Assembly (NCBI RefSeq): GCF_003112675.1
Contig: NZ_BFAY01000011.1
Location: forward strand, 1,178,001 to 1,242,000
Origin: Leptospira johnsonii
GTDB taxonomy: Bacteria > Spirochaetota > Leptospiria > Leptospirales > Leptospiraceae
DNA length: 64,000 nt
Reading direction: 5' to 3'
Within the stretch, counting starts at the first letter, position 1. Every line of letters starts with the position of its first letter. The position numbers and the translations under genes were made by a program. Below are positions 17,291-27,140 of this stretch, one piece after another. The notes under the pieces were generated by a model, which saw only the letters and a list, made by a program, of their open reading frames with translations, did no database searches and was not told the DNA's origin.

Positions 17291-18190
17291 ATGATGGCAA
17301 TCACGAATACAGGAATGGGTGAATTGATCCGAGACGGATTAGATCGTCTTGGTATTTTATCCTCCTCCAAAAGGGCGGAGATCACCCACCATTCTACCAG
17401 CTTATTCGAGCTATATAAGGCAAGGTTGCCCGACGGTTCTCAGCTCGCCATTAAGATCATCCCTAAAAAAGAAATGGCGGAAACAGAAGCGGAAGGCCTG
17501 GAACAACTTTGCAAACTTGGGGTCAGAGTTCCGGAATATCTGGGATCTGTTCATCTAGGAAAAGTTTCTCTTCTTGCTATGGAATTTGTGCAAACAGGCT
17601 CTTCTGCGGGATTCAGAGAAGATCTGATAGCCAGTTTAAAAAATTTATACAAAAACGAATTCGGATCCTGGGGCTGGAAGAGAGATAATTTTATAGGTTC
17701 TCTCAGCCAAGCCAATGGTTGGTTTTCGACCTTCCGCGAATTCTATTGGGAAAGAAGATTAAAACCTCAGATTGAACTTGCACAAACTAGAAAACTTCTG
17801 ACCGAAAAAGACTCTTTAGCGATCCGAGGTATCTTCGATAAGTTTTCGGAAGATTGGGGATTGGATCATATAAAACCAAGATTGATCCATGGAGATCTTT
17901 GGTCCGGAAACGTTTTGCAAGGTAAGAATGGTTTTGCGTATTTGATAGATCCGTCCGTGGCTTATTCTCATCCGGAACAAGACCTTGCAATGTTGCAATT
18001 ATTCGGAAGTCCTTTAAATCTGGAAGAGATGCAGGACATTCTGGCTACTGCTGGTCTGGATGACCCAGGCAATTTGAAAGATAGGATCCAATTCTGGCAG
18101 CTATATCCGGTGCTTGTGCATATCAATCTTTTCGGAGCGTCCTACCTGACGAGTCTCCGACATATACTTCGCTATTACGGCGTGAAATAG
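17291..18190 (+). CDS. Fructosamine kinase family (ketosamine-3-kinase-like)
   Basis: About 299 residues. Aminoglycoside-phosphotransferase fold: LAIKIIPKK (ATP-binding Lys), E in EAEGLEQL, LLAMEFV hinge, SWGWKRDNFIGSLSQANG and the catalytic loop LIHGDLWSGNVL followed by AYLIDPSVAYSHPEQDLAM, which is diagnostic for fructosamine kinases that phosphorylate glycated lysines for deglycation. The start is ambiguous among ATGs at 17285, 17291 and 17294; AGGTAGG at 17278-17284 fits the tandem ATGs best. It heads a co-directional run of six genes. Confidence 0.92.
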   Translation: MMAITNTGMGELIRDGLDRLGILSSSKRAEITHHSTSLFELYKARLPDGSQLAIKIIPKKEMAETEAEGLEQLCKLGVRVPEYLGSVHLGKVSLLAMEFVQTGSSAGFREDLIASLKNLYKNEFGSWGWKRDNFIGSLSQANGWFSTFREFYWERRLKPQIELAQTRKLLTEKDSLAIRGIFDKFSEDWGLDHIKPRLIHGDLWSGNVLQGKNGFAYLIDPSVAYSHPEQDLAMLQLFGSPLNLEEMQDILATAGLDDPGNLKDRIQFWQLYPVLVHINLFGASYLTSLRHILRYYGVK

Positions 18191-18258
18191 TTTTCTTGAT
18201 AGAATCCAAGTTTTCTGTTCTTTAGTAAGAAACCGACTTAGAACCGGGGAATAATTCT

Positions 18259-18948
18259 TTGCCCAAAATTGCAAAAAAGAAAACGCCAACTTCCTCTAAA
18301 CAAAAAGAGAAAAACTCTAAGTTAAATCTGAGAAAATCACCTTCTCAAAAAAGAGCGATAGAGAGGGTAGAGTATATCCTGGATATTGTCGCGGATCTTT
18401 TGGATGAGGTCGGAACAGAAGGGCTTACTACAAATCTGATCGCTCAAAGAGCTGGAATACCGATCGGGTCCTTGTACCAATATTTTCCGAACAAACATGC
18501 TATCTTAAAAGCTGTAGGGCAAAGGCATTTGGAAAGGGTCAATTCTATGATCCTGAATTTCCTAGAAGCTCATCCAAGCAAAGCGGATTGGGAAAATCTG
18601 GTGGATAAACTCATAGATGCGTTCGCTCAACTTTATAAATCGGAACCCGGGTTTATTCCTATGTGGTCGAATAAAAATTTAGATCCTGAGCTTGTGAGTA
18701 TCGATAGAGAGAACAATAGGGCCATCGCCAATTTTATCGCGGAGTTATTTTTCGGTGTCATTCCTTGGATGAAGAAAAAAGAGGAAATGATGGTAATGTC
18801 CAGGATCATGGTAGAAGTATCAGATTCCGTTCTTAGCCGTTGGCTTCGAGAAAGACAAGATAACGCACTCGCGGATGGGATCTTACAGGAACTGAAAACT
18901 ATGCTTAAAGCTTATATGAATTATTATATCCAGAGAGGATCTAAATGA
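18259..18948 (+). CDS. TetR/AcrR family regulator
   Basis: 229 residues from TTG 18259, with GGGGA about 8 nt upstream. After a basic, Lys-rich arm of about 30 residues comes the TetR helix-turn-helix: RVEYILDIVADLLDEVGTEGLTTNLIAQRAGIPIGSLYQYFPNKHAIL. The C-terminal ligand domain is helical. The stop overlaps the rhomboid start (ATGA). The long basic N-terminal arm is unusual and may contact the DNA minor groove. Targets unknown; I saw no clear palindrome just upstream. Confidence 0.92.
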   Translation: MPKIAKKKTPTSSKQKEKNSKLNLRKSPSQKRAIERVEYILDIVADLLDEVGTEGLTTNLIAQRAGIPIGSLYQYFPNKHAILKAVGQRHLERVNSMILNFLEAHPSKADWENLVDKLIDAFAQLYKSEPGFIPMWSNKNLDPELVSIDRENNRAIANFIAELFFGVIPWMKKKEEMMVMSRIMVEVSDSVLSRWLRERQDNALADGILQELKTMLKAYMNYYIQRGSK

Positions 18949-19607
18949 AAGCCTTTCTATTCGAATTCCCTTTGACCGCTTTTTTTGTAGTACTGATCAG
19001 TATCTCTCAGATCTTTCTTACCGTATTCGTTCCGGAAGAAATTCTAAACGCATTCTTCATTAGTCGTCCTGGAGAGTTCTATCCTTGGAAGTGGGTCGGA
19101 ATGGTCTTCTTGCATGCGGACTTCACTCACTTGTTTTGGAATATGATCTTTCTATTTTTCTTAGGTAGGATCGTAGAATATAAAGTAGGCCAAGCAAAAT
19201 GGCTACTTTTCTTTTTTATGGGCGCACTTGTTTCAGGCGGTTTGGATTCCCTTGTTCGAGGAATGATCTTAGGAGAAAATCAACCTGCCATCGGAGCTTC
19301 GGGCGCTGTGTCCGGTTTATCCGCTGTTGCCGCTTTACTTTCTCCTTTTTCTATTCGCATTAGAAAGAGAAGTTACCCTTTTCCTGTTTTCGCTTTGGCT
19401 TGGCTTATGGTATATTCCGATATTACCAATTTATTTTCCAAAGACCAAGTGGCTCATTGGGCACACTTAGGCGGATTTATTTCTGTGGTATTCACCGCGT
19501 ATTTTTTAAATAATAAGATCAAACGCGAATTGCATACTGGATTTGCGTTAAACTTAGTGTTCGTAGTTTTACTTTTGATCTTGGGATTTTTTGTCGGAGC
19601 GAGATAA
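18945..19607 (+). CDS. Rhomboid family intramembrane serine protease
   Basis: 220 residues, about six helices. Catalytic serine in GASGAVSG and histidine in VAHWAHLGGF, preceded by the N-terminal HADFTHLFWNMIFL segment typical of rhomboids. It would cleave transmembrane substrates in the inner membrane. Start ATG overlaps the TetR stop; the stop is directly followed by the TTG of the MDR gene, suggesting one transcript. Both active-site residues are present. Confidence 0.94.
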   Translation: MKAFLFEFPLTAFFVVLISISQIFLTVFVPEEILNAFFISRPGEFYPWKWVGMVFLHADFTHLFWNMIFLFFLGRIVEYKVGQAKWLLFFFMGALVSGGLDSLVRGMILGENQPAIGASGAVSGLSAVAALLSPFSIRIRKRSYPFPVFALAWLMVYSDITNLFSKDQVAHWAHLGGFISVVFTAYFLNNKIKRELHTGFALNLVFVVLLLILGFFVGAR

Positions 19608-21131
19608 TTGATCGAAGTTCGTTTCACCGCTTTCGAATACAACTCCAATGATTCTTTTACGGATTCAGTCTATGAAATGAAAGGCTCGGAAGAATCTGGC
19701 TGGCATATATTACGAAATTCTTCTCCTTACTTAGAACTAGGTAAAGGGTATAGACTTCTCAAAACGGAACTTTGTGGGATCTGTTCCACGGACCTAGATC
19801 GCAGATTTTTGCCTTTTCCGCTTCCTCAGATCATAGGCCACGAAGTGGTCGCATCCGATTATCTCACTGGAGAAAAATATGTATTAGAGATCAATGATAC
19901 AGTAGTCTCCAGAGGAGAAGAACCGGATCCATTTTGTAAGGTTGGAATTCCAACACATAGTCCGACTAGAATGGTATTGGGAATAGATCGTCTTCCAGGA
20001 GGATTCGGGCCTTATATACTGGCACCTAAAGGAAATTTAGTAGAGATCAAACAATTAGAAGATATGGAAGCGGTTCTATTAGAGCCATTTGCGGCTTCTT
20101 TGCATGGTGTAGAAGTTTCCGTTCATCGAGCCGGAACTCAGCTCCGGAAAATTGCAGTTTTAGGTCCTAGACGTTTGGGTTCTCTTGTGATCGCAGCATT
20201 GGATTTGTATAGGAAGAGAAGCAATTTGAACTATGAGATTGTTTCTCTCATCCGCCACCAAAGCTTAGCGAATCTATCCCTGAGGATGGGCGCAGATCAG
20301 GTCTTATACTTTTCCGATCTAGGAGAGGTGGAAGTAAGAGACGGTCTTTTATTTGAGAAGAACGTAGGAACTACAACAGCTGCCTCTTGGTCCGATTACA
20401 AACAAGCTTTCGATCTGATATTTGATACCACTGGTTCTGTTTCCGGATTAGAAACTAGCACCTATCTTACGCAAAAAGAAATTCATAGAAAGACCACAAA
20501 TGGCCAGGCTTCTCTCGGAATTGAGCATCTCACCGAACTAGTAGTGGATGAGATTTCAGTAACGAATCTTAGATCTGATTTTTTAGATCTGGTTTGGGGA
20601 ATTGAAGTTACATCTCCTGCTTTGGTTTTTGTTTCTTCTTCTGCGTCTTTGGACAAAGAAGAAAAAGATCTACTAGAGGATCTGGAGAAGAAAGATCGAA
20701 TTCGGATCTTTACCGGTTCCATTAAAGAAGGAACGGAGTTTTTAGAGTCACAAGAATTCCCAGGCACTCTGCCTCGATTCGATTTTGCAATTATAGATTC
20801 TTCTTCCGAACTAGACACAGTGATCCGTCCGGATAAGAAGGAAGAAAAATCCTTGGTTCGACCGAGAGGTTTTATTTTGATCCCTAAGTCTGCAAAGCAC
20901 GGATCCAATTTGTTTTTAGATTGGATTGTAGGTGGCGGAATTTTGAGCACAAGTAGATGCGGAGACTTCGTTCGGACTAGGGAACTTCTGGAAACAGAAC
21001 CAGGATTTCTAAAATCTGTTTCGGAAAACTTGATCAGTAAAGAATTCGATTCCAGATCCATACCGGAAGCATATACCGACGCCAGAAAACCGGAGAATAT
21101 AAAAGTGGTTGTCAGACATAAAGCTTCCTGA
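19608..21131 (+). CDS. Zinc-type MDR (alcohol dehydrogenase-like) protein, divergent and enlarged
   Basis: 507 residues from TTG 19608, directly after the rhomboid TAA, with GGAG in the rhomboid end as ribosome site. The N-terminal catalytic domain keeps CGICSTD and GHE (zinc Cys and His-Glu) and EPFAASLHG. The structural-zinc Cys cluster is not visible, the nucleotide loop reads GPRRLG instead of GxGxxG, and the C-terminus is about 150 residues longer than usual (extra SSASLDKEEKDLLEDLEKKDRI and FDFAIIDSSSELDT segments). MDR proteins oxidise alcohols or sugars. Activity and substrate here are unsure. Confidence 0.85.
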   Translation: MIEVRFTAFEYNSNDSFTDSVYEMKGSEESGWHILRNSSPYLELGKGYRLLKTELCGICSTDLDRRFLPFPLPQIIGHEVVASDYLTGEKYVLEINDTVVSRGEEPDPFCKVGIPTHSPTRMVLGIDRLPGGFGPYILAPKGNLVEIKQLEDMEAVLLEPFAASLHGVEVSVHRAGTQLRKIAVLGPRRLGSLVIAALDLYRKRSNLNYEIVSLIRHQSLANLSLRMGADQVLYFSDLGEVEVRDGLLFEKNVGTTTAASWSDYKQAFDLIFDTTGSVSGLETSTYLTQKEIHRKTTNGQASLGIEHLTELVVDEISVTNLRSDFLDLVWGIEVTSPALVFVSSSASLDKEEKDLLEDLEKKDRIRIFTGSIKEGTEFLESQEFPGTLPRFDFAIIDSSSELDTVIRPDKKEEKSLVRPRGFILIPKSAKHGSNLFLDWIVGGGILSTSRCGDFVRTRELLETEPGFLKSVSENLISKEFDSRSIPEAYTDARKPENIKVVVRHKAS

Positions 21132-21155
21132 GCGAGTATTTAGTGACTCGCGAGG

Positions 21156-21629
21156 ATGGCTTTGAGCAAACACGGTTTTTTTCAAATCACACAAAAGGTT
21201 TTTTTGAGAAAAGGAAAGGAACTTCTCATTCTTAGGGACCGCAAATCCGGATTTGGGGACCTTCCCGGTGGAAGGATGAACGAGGACGAATTCTACGGAG
21301 ACTGGCTGGAAAGTTTGTCCAGAGAGTTAAAGGAAGAAATGGGAGAAGCTTGTGAGATCAAGATCCATCCTAGACCCATCCTCATCCATAAACATAGAGT
21401 CAGCGATGGAAATCATCCATGTGTGATCGTAGCTTATCATGGAGAATTTATATCCGGCGAGATCGCGCTCTCTGACGAGCATGATTATATCGCCTGGGTG
21501 GATGCGGCAACTTACGATCCTAAACCTTTATTTTTCGAATATATGTTAGACGCTTTACATTTGTACCAAAAAGAATACGTTCCTTTGATCCCTGACGGCA
21601 AGTTAGATCCTAAAGGTTGGTTGGCATGA
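21156..21629 (+). CDS. NUDIX hydrolase
   Basis: 157 residues. [14 protein letters not shown]... and [10 protein letters not shown] form a NUDIX box (GX5EX7REUXEEXGU), but three extra residues lie between the first Glu and RE, and the final hydrophobic position is Glu. It would hydrolyse a nucleoside-diphosphate-linked compound; substrate unknown. Cytoplasmic. The stop overlaps the ATG of the nitrilase-fold gene (ATGA at 21626-21629), implying coupled translation. Confidence 0.9.
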   Translation: MALSKHGFFQITQKVFLRKGKELLILRDRKSGFGDLPGGRMNEDEFYGDWLESLSRELKEEMGEACEIKIHPRPILIHKHRVSDGNHPCVIVAYHGEFISGEIALSDEHDYIAWVDAATYDPKPLFFEYMLDALHLYQKEYVPLIPDGKLDPKGWLA

Positions 21630-22651
21630 GCCCGTTCGTTAGGAATGCACTCGCTTCTTTGGTTTTAGTCCCGATCTTCGCATTTTTTGGATGGCTTCTA
21701 TCAGGAGTTTCCTTAAGCGAAGAAGAATTCCAAAAAAGGATCTCTAAGAAAGAGATCAAATCCGTTTCATTAGGTTGGGACAGAAGGTCCGGAAATCTAC
21801 TCATCGTTCAGTTGGAATTCAAACCCGAATATTTTACAAGAGAAGATAGATTCAGAGCCTGGTTAGAAGAACCTCTTGCAGCCGCAAAAGAAAAAGGTTG
21901 GCTCCAAAATTCCACGATCGTTGCCTTTCCTCCGGAGATAGGGAATTACTTTTTTCTAATGGATTCCAGAAAGGAACTTTTGGATTCGGAAAACATCGAC
22001 TCTGCATGGAACTGGGCCCTATTCTTCCAGAGGATTTCCTTTAAAAACTTCTCCCATGTATTGGATGGAGAAGCAGTATCTTTTACGATTGCTCAAGATA
22101 CCAAAGAAAGATATGAAAGGATTTTCGGAGACCTGGCAAGGATGTACGGAGTTTCTATCTTGGCCGGATCCATTTGTTTACCTTCTCCTGAAATAAAGGA
22201 AGGAAAACTTTCAATTAAAGCCGGCGAATGGCAAGAGAGAGCTTATATATTCGATCCTTCCGGAAAGTTTTTAGAAGGATCTCTTCTCCGAACTTCTACC
22301 CAAAAACCAGAAGGTTCTGAAAAAGAAATATTGCCGGAAGTATGGGTGGCTAATTTGCCTTCCGGTAGATTGGGGATCTTATTCACGGAAGATCTAAAAT
22401 CTCCTCAAATGGAAGAGATCGTTAAGAAAACTTATGTAAGTAAATTGGTCGGACTAGGCTCTCAAGAAGACGAAGGCAAATTCAGAGAATGGATCAAAAA
22501 TTCTTCTTTCGAAACTGGCGGACAGGTACAGTTTTCCGGTAAAGTTTGGAACCAGGAATTTCCTGCAAAAAGTTTTGCAAAGACACGTTATGGTTCCCCT
22601 GAGCCAATCGAAGGCCAAAAGGGAAACCTGATCATCAATATCTTTTTCTGA
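21626..22651 (+). CDS. Membrane-anchored nitrilase-fold protein lacking the catalytic Cys
   Basis: 341 residues from ATG 21626. An N-terminal hydrophobic segment ([21 protein letters not shown]) is a signal anchor. The following part resembles the carbon-nitrogen hydrolase fold: STIVAFPPE (Glu104 position), [10 protein letters not shown], and [16 protein letters not shown], where active members have LICYD. The cysteine is replaced by Thr254, so amidase or N-acyltransferase chemistry by the usual Glu-Lys-Cys triad looks lost. Translationally coupled to the NUDIX gene. It may be a structural or pseudo-enzyme. Family call is moderate, made by eye. Confidence 0.78.
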   Translation: MSPFVRNALASLVLVPIFAFFGWLLSGVSLSEEEFQKRISKKEIKSVSLGWDRRSGNLLIVQLEFKPEYFTREDRFRAWLEEPLAAAKEKGWLQNSTIVAFPPEIGNYFFLMDSRKELLDSENIDSAWNWALFFQRISFKNFSHVLDGEAVSFTIAQDTKERYERIFGDLARMYGVSILAGSICLPSPEIKEGKLSIKAGEWQERAYIFDPSGKFLEGSLLRTSTQKPEGSEKEILPEVWVANLPSGRLGILFTEDLKSPQMEEIVKKTYVSKLVGLGSQEDEGKFREWIKNSSFETGGQVQFSGKVWNQEFPAKSFAKTRYGSPEPIEGQKGNLIINIFF

Positions 22652-22653
22652 TA

Positions 22654-23754
22654 TTATTTGTCTCTGGCTTCTTCGTACAATTTTAGAATTCTCCAATCTT
22701 CTTCCGGAAAATCCAAATTGGTGAGATACAATCCGCCTTTTTCGTTTTCGCAAAGAACCTTGTTCTGATCCACAAGCCAGATCCTTTCACATAGTAAAGG
22801 TAATACCTGGCTTTTGCGAGAAGGTCCCCAAAGATGGACCTTGCCTGAATAATTGGAAACGAATTCGTTTTTGCCAGGAAGTTTCCAAGGATTGATCTCT
22901 TTCCTGCTGATCGTAAATAGTTTGCTACTAGAAGGTTTGCTTTTCCCGAATTGTAACCTTCTTAAATGGAGCCTACCGATCGAGCCGCCCAAATAGTATG
23001 CGGAGTCTCCTGTGCCGTAATAGATCAATGGGCTGATGACTTCCTGGTCTATCTTCTCTACAGATTTTTTTTCCGGTTGGAAATAGTATAGATAGTAAGA
23101 GCCTGCGTTTCCGGAAAAGAGTAAGAAATCTTTTCCGATAGGATATAAAAAGAATCGAGCCTTGAGTCCTGAAAAAGGTGGGGTGATCTTTTCTTTAGAA
23201 ACAACCAACTTAGGAGTTCTGGGCTCTACTGTTTTTTCTTCATACAGTTGGTTGTCTACGAAGTAGTAAATTTTAGATCCATCGTCCGAGATCCCGCCTC
23301 TATTCCTACAAGAGATCTGGGCGCCCGACTCATACAGAAGATCATTATTTTTTAATGAGATCGCAAACAAGCGGCAACCGGTTGTCATGGGATATTCTGC
23401 CAGAGCATAGTTTGCGTTTAAGGAAACTGCAAGAGAAGCAGGAACTTCGTCTAAACTTTTGGAACCGTTGGTTCCATCACTTGTATCTCTCCAGACTAGT
23501 TTACTGTCTTCTAGATATACTAATCTTTTTCTGTCATAAGAGAGTTCGACTATTCTTGGGGTTTCCGGTTTTTCGGAAGAAAGAACTTCGTCGTCGGATT
23601 TAGGTTTTACCAGATAATCCTTTAACATACCGGAAGCTTTTTCGTAACTCTGCTCTTCCAATAACTCTTGGATCTCTTCTATTAAACTTTCCTGTTTACT
23701 TTTACAGTTCCAGGAAAGAAAAACTAGTAATAAGAAAGATAAGGCTCTGATCAT
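22654..23754 (-). CDS. Lipoprotein with beta-propeller-like repeats, unknown function
   Basis: 366 residues. Signal peptide with lipobox LSWNC (Cys about 17). A short helical tract (IEEIQELLEEQSYEKASGMLKDYL) resembles a TPR-like helix pair. The rest is a series of beta-strand repeats of the form RLVYLEDSKLVW / YALAEYPMTTGCRLFAIS / KIYYFVDNQLYEE / YLYYFQPE / VHLWGPS, suggesting a propeller. No catalytic motif is seen. It may be a periplasmic scaffold. Convergent with the nitrilase-fold gene (2-bp gap). Confidence 0.82.
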   Translation of the reverse strand: MIRALSFLLLVFLSWNCKSKQESLIEEIQELLEEQSYEKASGMLKDYLVKPKSDDEVLSSEKPETPRIVELSYDRKRLVYLEDSKLVWRDTSDGTNGSKSLDEVPASLAVSLNANYALAEYPMTTGCRLFAISLKNNDLLYESGAQISCRNRGGISDDGSKIYYFVDNQLYEEKTVEPRTPKLVVSKEKITPPFSGLKARFFLYPIGKDFLLFSGNAGSYYLYYFQPEKKSVEKIDQEVISPLIYYGTGDSAYYLGGSIGRLHLRRLQFGKSKPSSSKLFTISRKEINPWKLPGKNEFVSNYSGKVHLWGPSRKSQVLPLLCERIWLVDQNKVLCENEKGGLYLTNLDFPEEDWRILKLYEEARDK

Positions 23755-23777
23755 TCGATAGAACTTAGATTTTGAGT

Positions 23778-24401
23778 TCAGGCAGTTTCCTCAGCCCAAG
23801 GCTCGTCCGATTGGACGCTAATAATATCTTTAGAAAATAATTTCTGGGCTCTGGAGGCTACGTTCCTAGTTTCTAAAAAGGAATATCCTCCTGAAAGTAA
23901 GGATCCGAAAATCGGAAGCCAGAATCCGTTTTTAGGTTTTGGGAACTTCTTCCCTTTGATAAGACCTTTTGCGATCTGATAGGTAGCTTCTTGCAGAAGG
24001 TTCCAAGCCATGGGCCGGATCAAAACCCTTGCCCCAGCATCTTTGAGAACATTCCTAAAAAATGAGGTCTTGTCCTTGAATAAACAATAAGCCATAAGTT
24101 CGGAAGTCACCTGATGCTCTTTTCCATATAAAGCGGCTATGTCTTTTACCAATTTACCTTGGAGCCTTAAGACTAAAATAATTTCGGGAGCCAGCGTAAC
24201 AAGTCCCAAACGTCCTTGAGGAAGGGCAAGAGCTGCACTCGCCGCACCGGTTTGGAGAGAGGATTTTTGGGTCAACTCTTGGATGAGCTCGTTTGGAGAT
24301 CCTATGGTTTTAGCATATGGACTGCGATAGGAATGAAGACCGGATAAAAGATTCAGTATCTGATCGGAAACTGCGGAGAGAATCGAATTGTAGTTTTCCA
24401 T
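23778..24401 (-). CDS. EcsC-like protein
   Basis: About 207 residues from ATG 24401; the open frame upstream is not supported by homology or a ribosome site. The central part (AASAALALPQGRLGLVTLAPEIILVLRLQGKLVKDIAALYGKE) resembles the EcsC family, membrane-associated proteins of unclear role linked to ABC export in Bacillus. The end has a hydrophobic Gly-rich stretch. It is divergent from prfA, starts 40 bp apart. Moderate confidence. Confidence 0.75.
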   Translation of the reverse strand: MENYNSILSAVSDQILNLLSGLHSYRSPYAKTIGSPNELIQELTQKSSLQTGAASAALALPQGRLGLVTLAPEIILVLRLQGKLVKDIAALYGKEHQVTSELMAYCLFKDKTSFFRNVLKDAGARVLIRPMAWNLLQEATYQIAKGLIKGKKFPKPKNGFWLPIFGSLLSGGYSFLETRNVASRAQKLFSKDIISVQSDEPWAEETA

Positions 24402-24441
24402 GTAGAGGAGTAAGGTACCAAGGCAATGGGATACGGTTTCT

Positions 24442-25506
24442 ATGTTAGACAGACTAGAAAAAATACAACAAAAATACCTCAAAATATCGGACGAACTTAC
24501 AACTGCGTCCAATCCGGATGATTTGAAACGACTTTATAAGGAACGGTCCCGACTCACGCCCTTATTCGATAAAATTACCGAATACCAAAAATTAATTCAG
24601 AACAAAAAAGACGCCGAAGAACTTTTAAAAACGGAAAAAGACGGGGATATGCGCTCCATGTACGAAGAGGAGCGTAAAGAAGCTGAAGAAAGGATAGAAA
24701 GTTTGGAGAAGGAGTTGGAAATCCTACTTCTTCCTCCCGATCCGAATTCCGGCAAAAATATACTACTCGAGATAAGAGCAGGGACCGGCGGAGAAGAAGC
24801 AGGGCTATTCGTCTCCGACCTGTTTAGAATGTACACTAAGTATGCCGACAAGCAAGGCATCCGTCATGAGATCATAGATTCTTCTCCTACCGGAATAGGC
24901 GGATTGAAAGAGATCATCTTTGCGATGGAAAATGATAAAGCCTACGATCTTTTTAAATTTGAAGCGGGAACTCATAGAGTGCAAAGAATTCCTGCGACAG
25001 AGTCGGGTGGAAGGATCCATACAAGTGCAGTCACGGTTGCGGTATTACCTGAAGCGGAAGAATCGGAGATCAATATCAACGAAAACGATCTGAGAGTAGA
25101 TGTGTATCGTTCTTCCGGATCAGGTGGTCAGCACGTTAACACCACCGACTCCGCAGTTCGTATCACTCATATTCCAACCGGGATCGCAGTTGCTTGCCAG
25201 GACGAAAAATCACAACACAAGAATAAAGCAAAAGCAATGAGGATCCTGAGCGCAAGGATCTTAGAAAAGCAGGCAGAAGAAAAGAAAGCCGCAGCTGACG
25301 CTCTCAAAAAACAGATGGTGGGTTCAGGAGATAGATCTGAAAGAATACGAACTTATAATTTTCCACAAGGAAGATGCACAGATCATAGGATTGGATTTAC
25401 TAGTCATAATCTTTCTGCTATAATGGAAGGTGATCTGGACGACTTGATCAACGCCTTAACGGAAGAAGACAGAGTCAAACGCCTCGCAAATTCACAGGCA
25501 AATTAG
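24442..25506 (+). CDS. prfA: Peptide chain release factor 1
   Basis: 354 residues. Recognises UAA/UAG and triggers peptide release. GGQ is at residues 228-230 in [20 protein letters not shown], and the RF1-type PxT codon-recognition motif is in [14 protein letters not shown]. Length and N-terminal coiled region ([17 protein letters not shown]) are normal for RF1. The start is ATG 24442. Confidence 0.97.
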   Translation: MLDRLEKIQQKYLKISDELTTASNPDDLKRLYKERSRLTPLFDKITEYQKLIQNKKDAEELLKTEKDGDMRSMYEEERKEAEERIESLEKELEILLLPPDPNSGKNILLEIRAGTGGEEAGLFVSDLFRMYTKYADKQGIRHEIIDSSPTGIGGLKEIIFAMENDKAYDLFKFEAGTHRVQRIPATESGGRIHTSAVTVAVLPEAEESEININENDLRVDVYRSSGSGGQHVNTTDSAVRITHIPTGIAVACQDEKSQHKNKAKAMRILSARILEKQAEEKKAAADALKKQMVGSGDRSERIRTYNFPQGRCTDHRIGFTSHNLSAIMEGDLDDLINALTEEDRVKRLANSQAN

Positions 25507-25583
25507 AACCGGTTTAGACTTCTGTTCGTCCAACCGAATAAAGTTGATGTTTCTGCCTAAAATTTTGCGATGGTAATCAGAGT

Positions 25584-27086
25584 ATGATACTAGCGATACA
25601 AGAACCGCATCGAAGGATTTGCGGGGAAAGAATACCATTTGAAAACATACATGCGGTTTCCATGAGCCTTCCGGAAGTCGCTGATGTGATCGGATATGAA
25701 GAGAAAAGAACTGAAACTCTTTCCAGATTAAAAGCGGGATATCCCCGATTTGTAGCTCATGCTTATATAGAAAAAATTTTAGATTATAACCGAGAGACAA
25801 AGGGAGTCGACAGCCCTCAGTTTATTGTAAACTCTCGCAAAGCCGCAGACCATATCGTTTCCTTTTTTCAGATAGAAGGAGCAAGGATCCTAGAGGACGA
25901 AGGGATCATCACATTAATCATTCCTTCTCATAAAGAAAACGAATCCAAGATATTATCCTTCATCCAACATACTGGATGTTTATTATCTTCTCGAAAGGCA
26001 GAGGATTACTTATTCAAAAAGGGACTCATAGATTCCGTATACAAAGAAGAATCCAGAAAAGAAAAACCTTACGAAAGTGTAGAAGGATCATTATCCGCTT
26101 TGTATCCTGGAAAAGATTTGCAAGTATATCTGGCCACTTCCGGGATGAATGCAGTCTATGCGGCTTTTAGAGCATTGGACAAGGTTCGTGCAGAAGAAGG
26201 AAAAGATATCTGGCTTAGACTCGGATGGCTATACGTAGATAATATTAGAATATTAGAAAAATATTCTAGAGGTTCTCATATATTCCATGACGTGGTCGAT
26301 CTAAAAGAACTGGAAGAATTCCTTTCTAAAGAAGGTCACAGAGTAGCTGCAATTCTTACCGAATCTCCTACAAATCCACTCATTCAAGTTCCAGATTATC
26401 CTGAGCTCAAAAAACTTTTGGAAAAATACGGAATCCCTTTGGTTGCGGATATTTCCGTGGCAGGTTCCGCAGTCGTGGATCTTTCCCCATATGCGGATGT
26501 GATCGTAGAGAGTTTGACTAAGTTTGCATCCGGACATGCGGATGTTATGATGGGTGCATTATTTTTAAATCCTTCTTCTCCATATTTTGAGACGTTGAAA
26601 AAAGGTTCTCCTGAGTTTTTAGAAACTCCTTATATCCGAGATTGCGAACGTATGTCCTTCGAGTTAGAAGGTTATATCGAAAGAGTCAAAGAAATTGGAA
26701 AGAATGCTGCAATACTTGCAAACTTCTTCTCAAATCATCCGAAGATCAAAGCGGTTCATTGGAGCGGTTCTGAAGAAAATCACGGAAACTTTTCCAAAAT
26801 TGCAAGAGATAAGGATCTACATTGTGGAGTGATCACGATCGAGCCCGGAGTTCCTTTGGAACCATTTTACAATTCTTTAAGATTGTTGAAGGGACCAAGT
26901 TTCGGAACAGAATTTACTCTGAACATGTTATACATGTATTTGGCTCATTATGAATTGGTATCCACAGAAGCAGGAAGAGGTTTCTTACGAGAAGTAGGAT
27001 TGGATCCTAGTCTGATCAGAATTTCTATCGGAAGAGAAAATCCAGATCTTCTGATTGCAGAATACAAAAAAGCTCTGGGGGATTAA
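25584..27086 (+). CDS. Cystathionine gamma-synthase family PLP enzyme with fungal-type N-terminal extension
   Basis: 500 residues, about 110 longer than bacterial MetB. The core is a Cys/Met-metabolism PLP enzyme: [49 protein letters not shown], and the PLP lysine in [16 protein letters not shown] (Lys313). The N-terminus ([18 protein letters not shown] ... [17 protein letters not shown]) resembles the extra domain of fungal cystathionine gamma-synthases (Met7/Str2 type). It probably makes cystathionine from an activated homoserine and cysteine, or a related exchange. The specific donor is not determinable. Confidence 0.9.
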   Translation: MILAIQEPHRRICGERIPFENIHAVSMSLPEVADVIGYEEKRTETLSRLKAGYPRFVAHAYIEKILDYNRETKGVDSPQFIVNSRKAADHIVSFFQIEGARILEDEGIITLIIPSHKENESKILSFIQHTGCLLSSRKAEDYLFKKGLIDSVYKEESRKEKPYESVEGSLSALYPGKDLQVYLATSGMNAVYAAFRALDKVRAEEGKDIWLRLGWLYVDNIRILEKYSRGSHIFHDVVDLKELEEFLSKEGHRVAAILTESPTNPLIQVPDYPELKKLLEKYGIPLVADISVAGSAVVDLSPYADVIVESLTKFASGHADVMMGALFLNPSSPYFETLKKGSPEFLETPYIRDCERMSFELEGYIERVKEIGKNAAILANFFSNHPKIKAVHWSGSEENHGNFSKIARDKDLHCGVITIEPGVPLEPFYNSLRLLKGPSFGTEFTLNMLYMYLAHYELVSTEAGRGFLREVGLDPSLIRISIGRENPDLLIAEYKKALGD

Positions 27087-27140
27087 CCAGCCAGAGCCAA
27101 AAATTTGAACGGTTCTAAAGAAGGCAAATAGACTTAAAGT

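Noticed and set aside
21132..21156. GCGAGT/ACTCGC hairpin between the MDR and NUDIX genes as terminator
   Set aside because: There is no T-run after it and the genes lie close together, so termination is unlikely.
27070..27100. GCTCTGG/CCAGAGC stem over the end of the cystathionine gamma-synthase gene as terminator
   Set aside because: The tail after it is A-rich with only three Ts, so termination is not supported on the plus strand.
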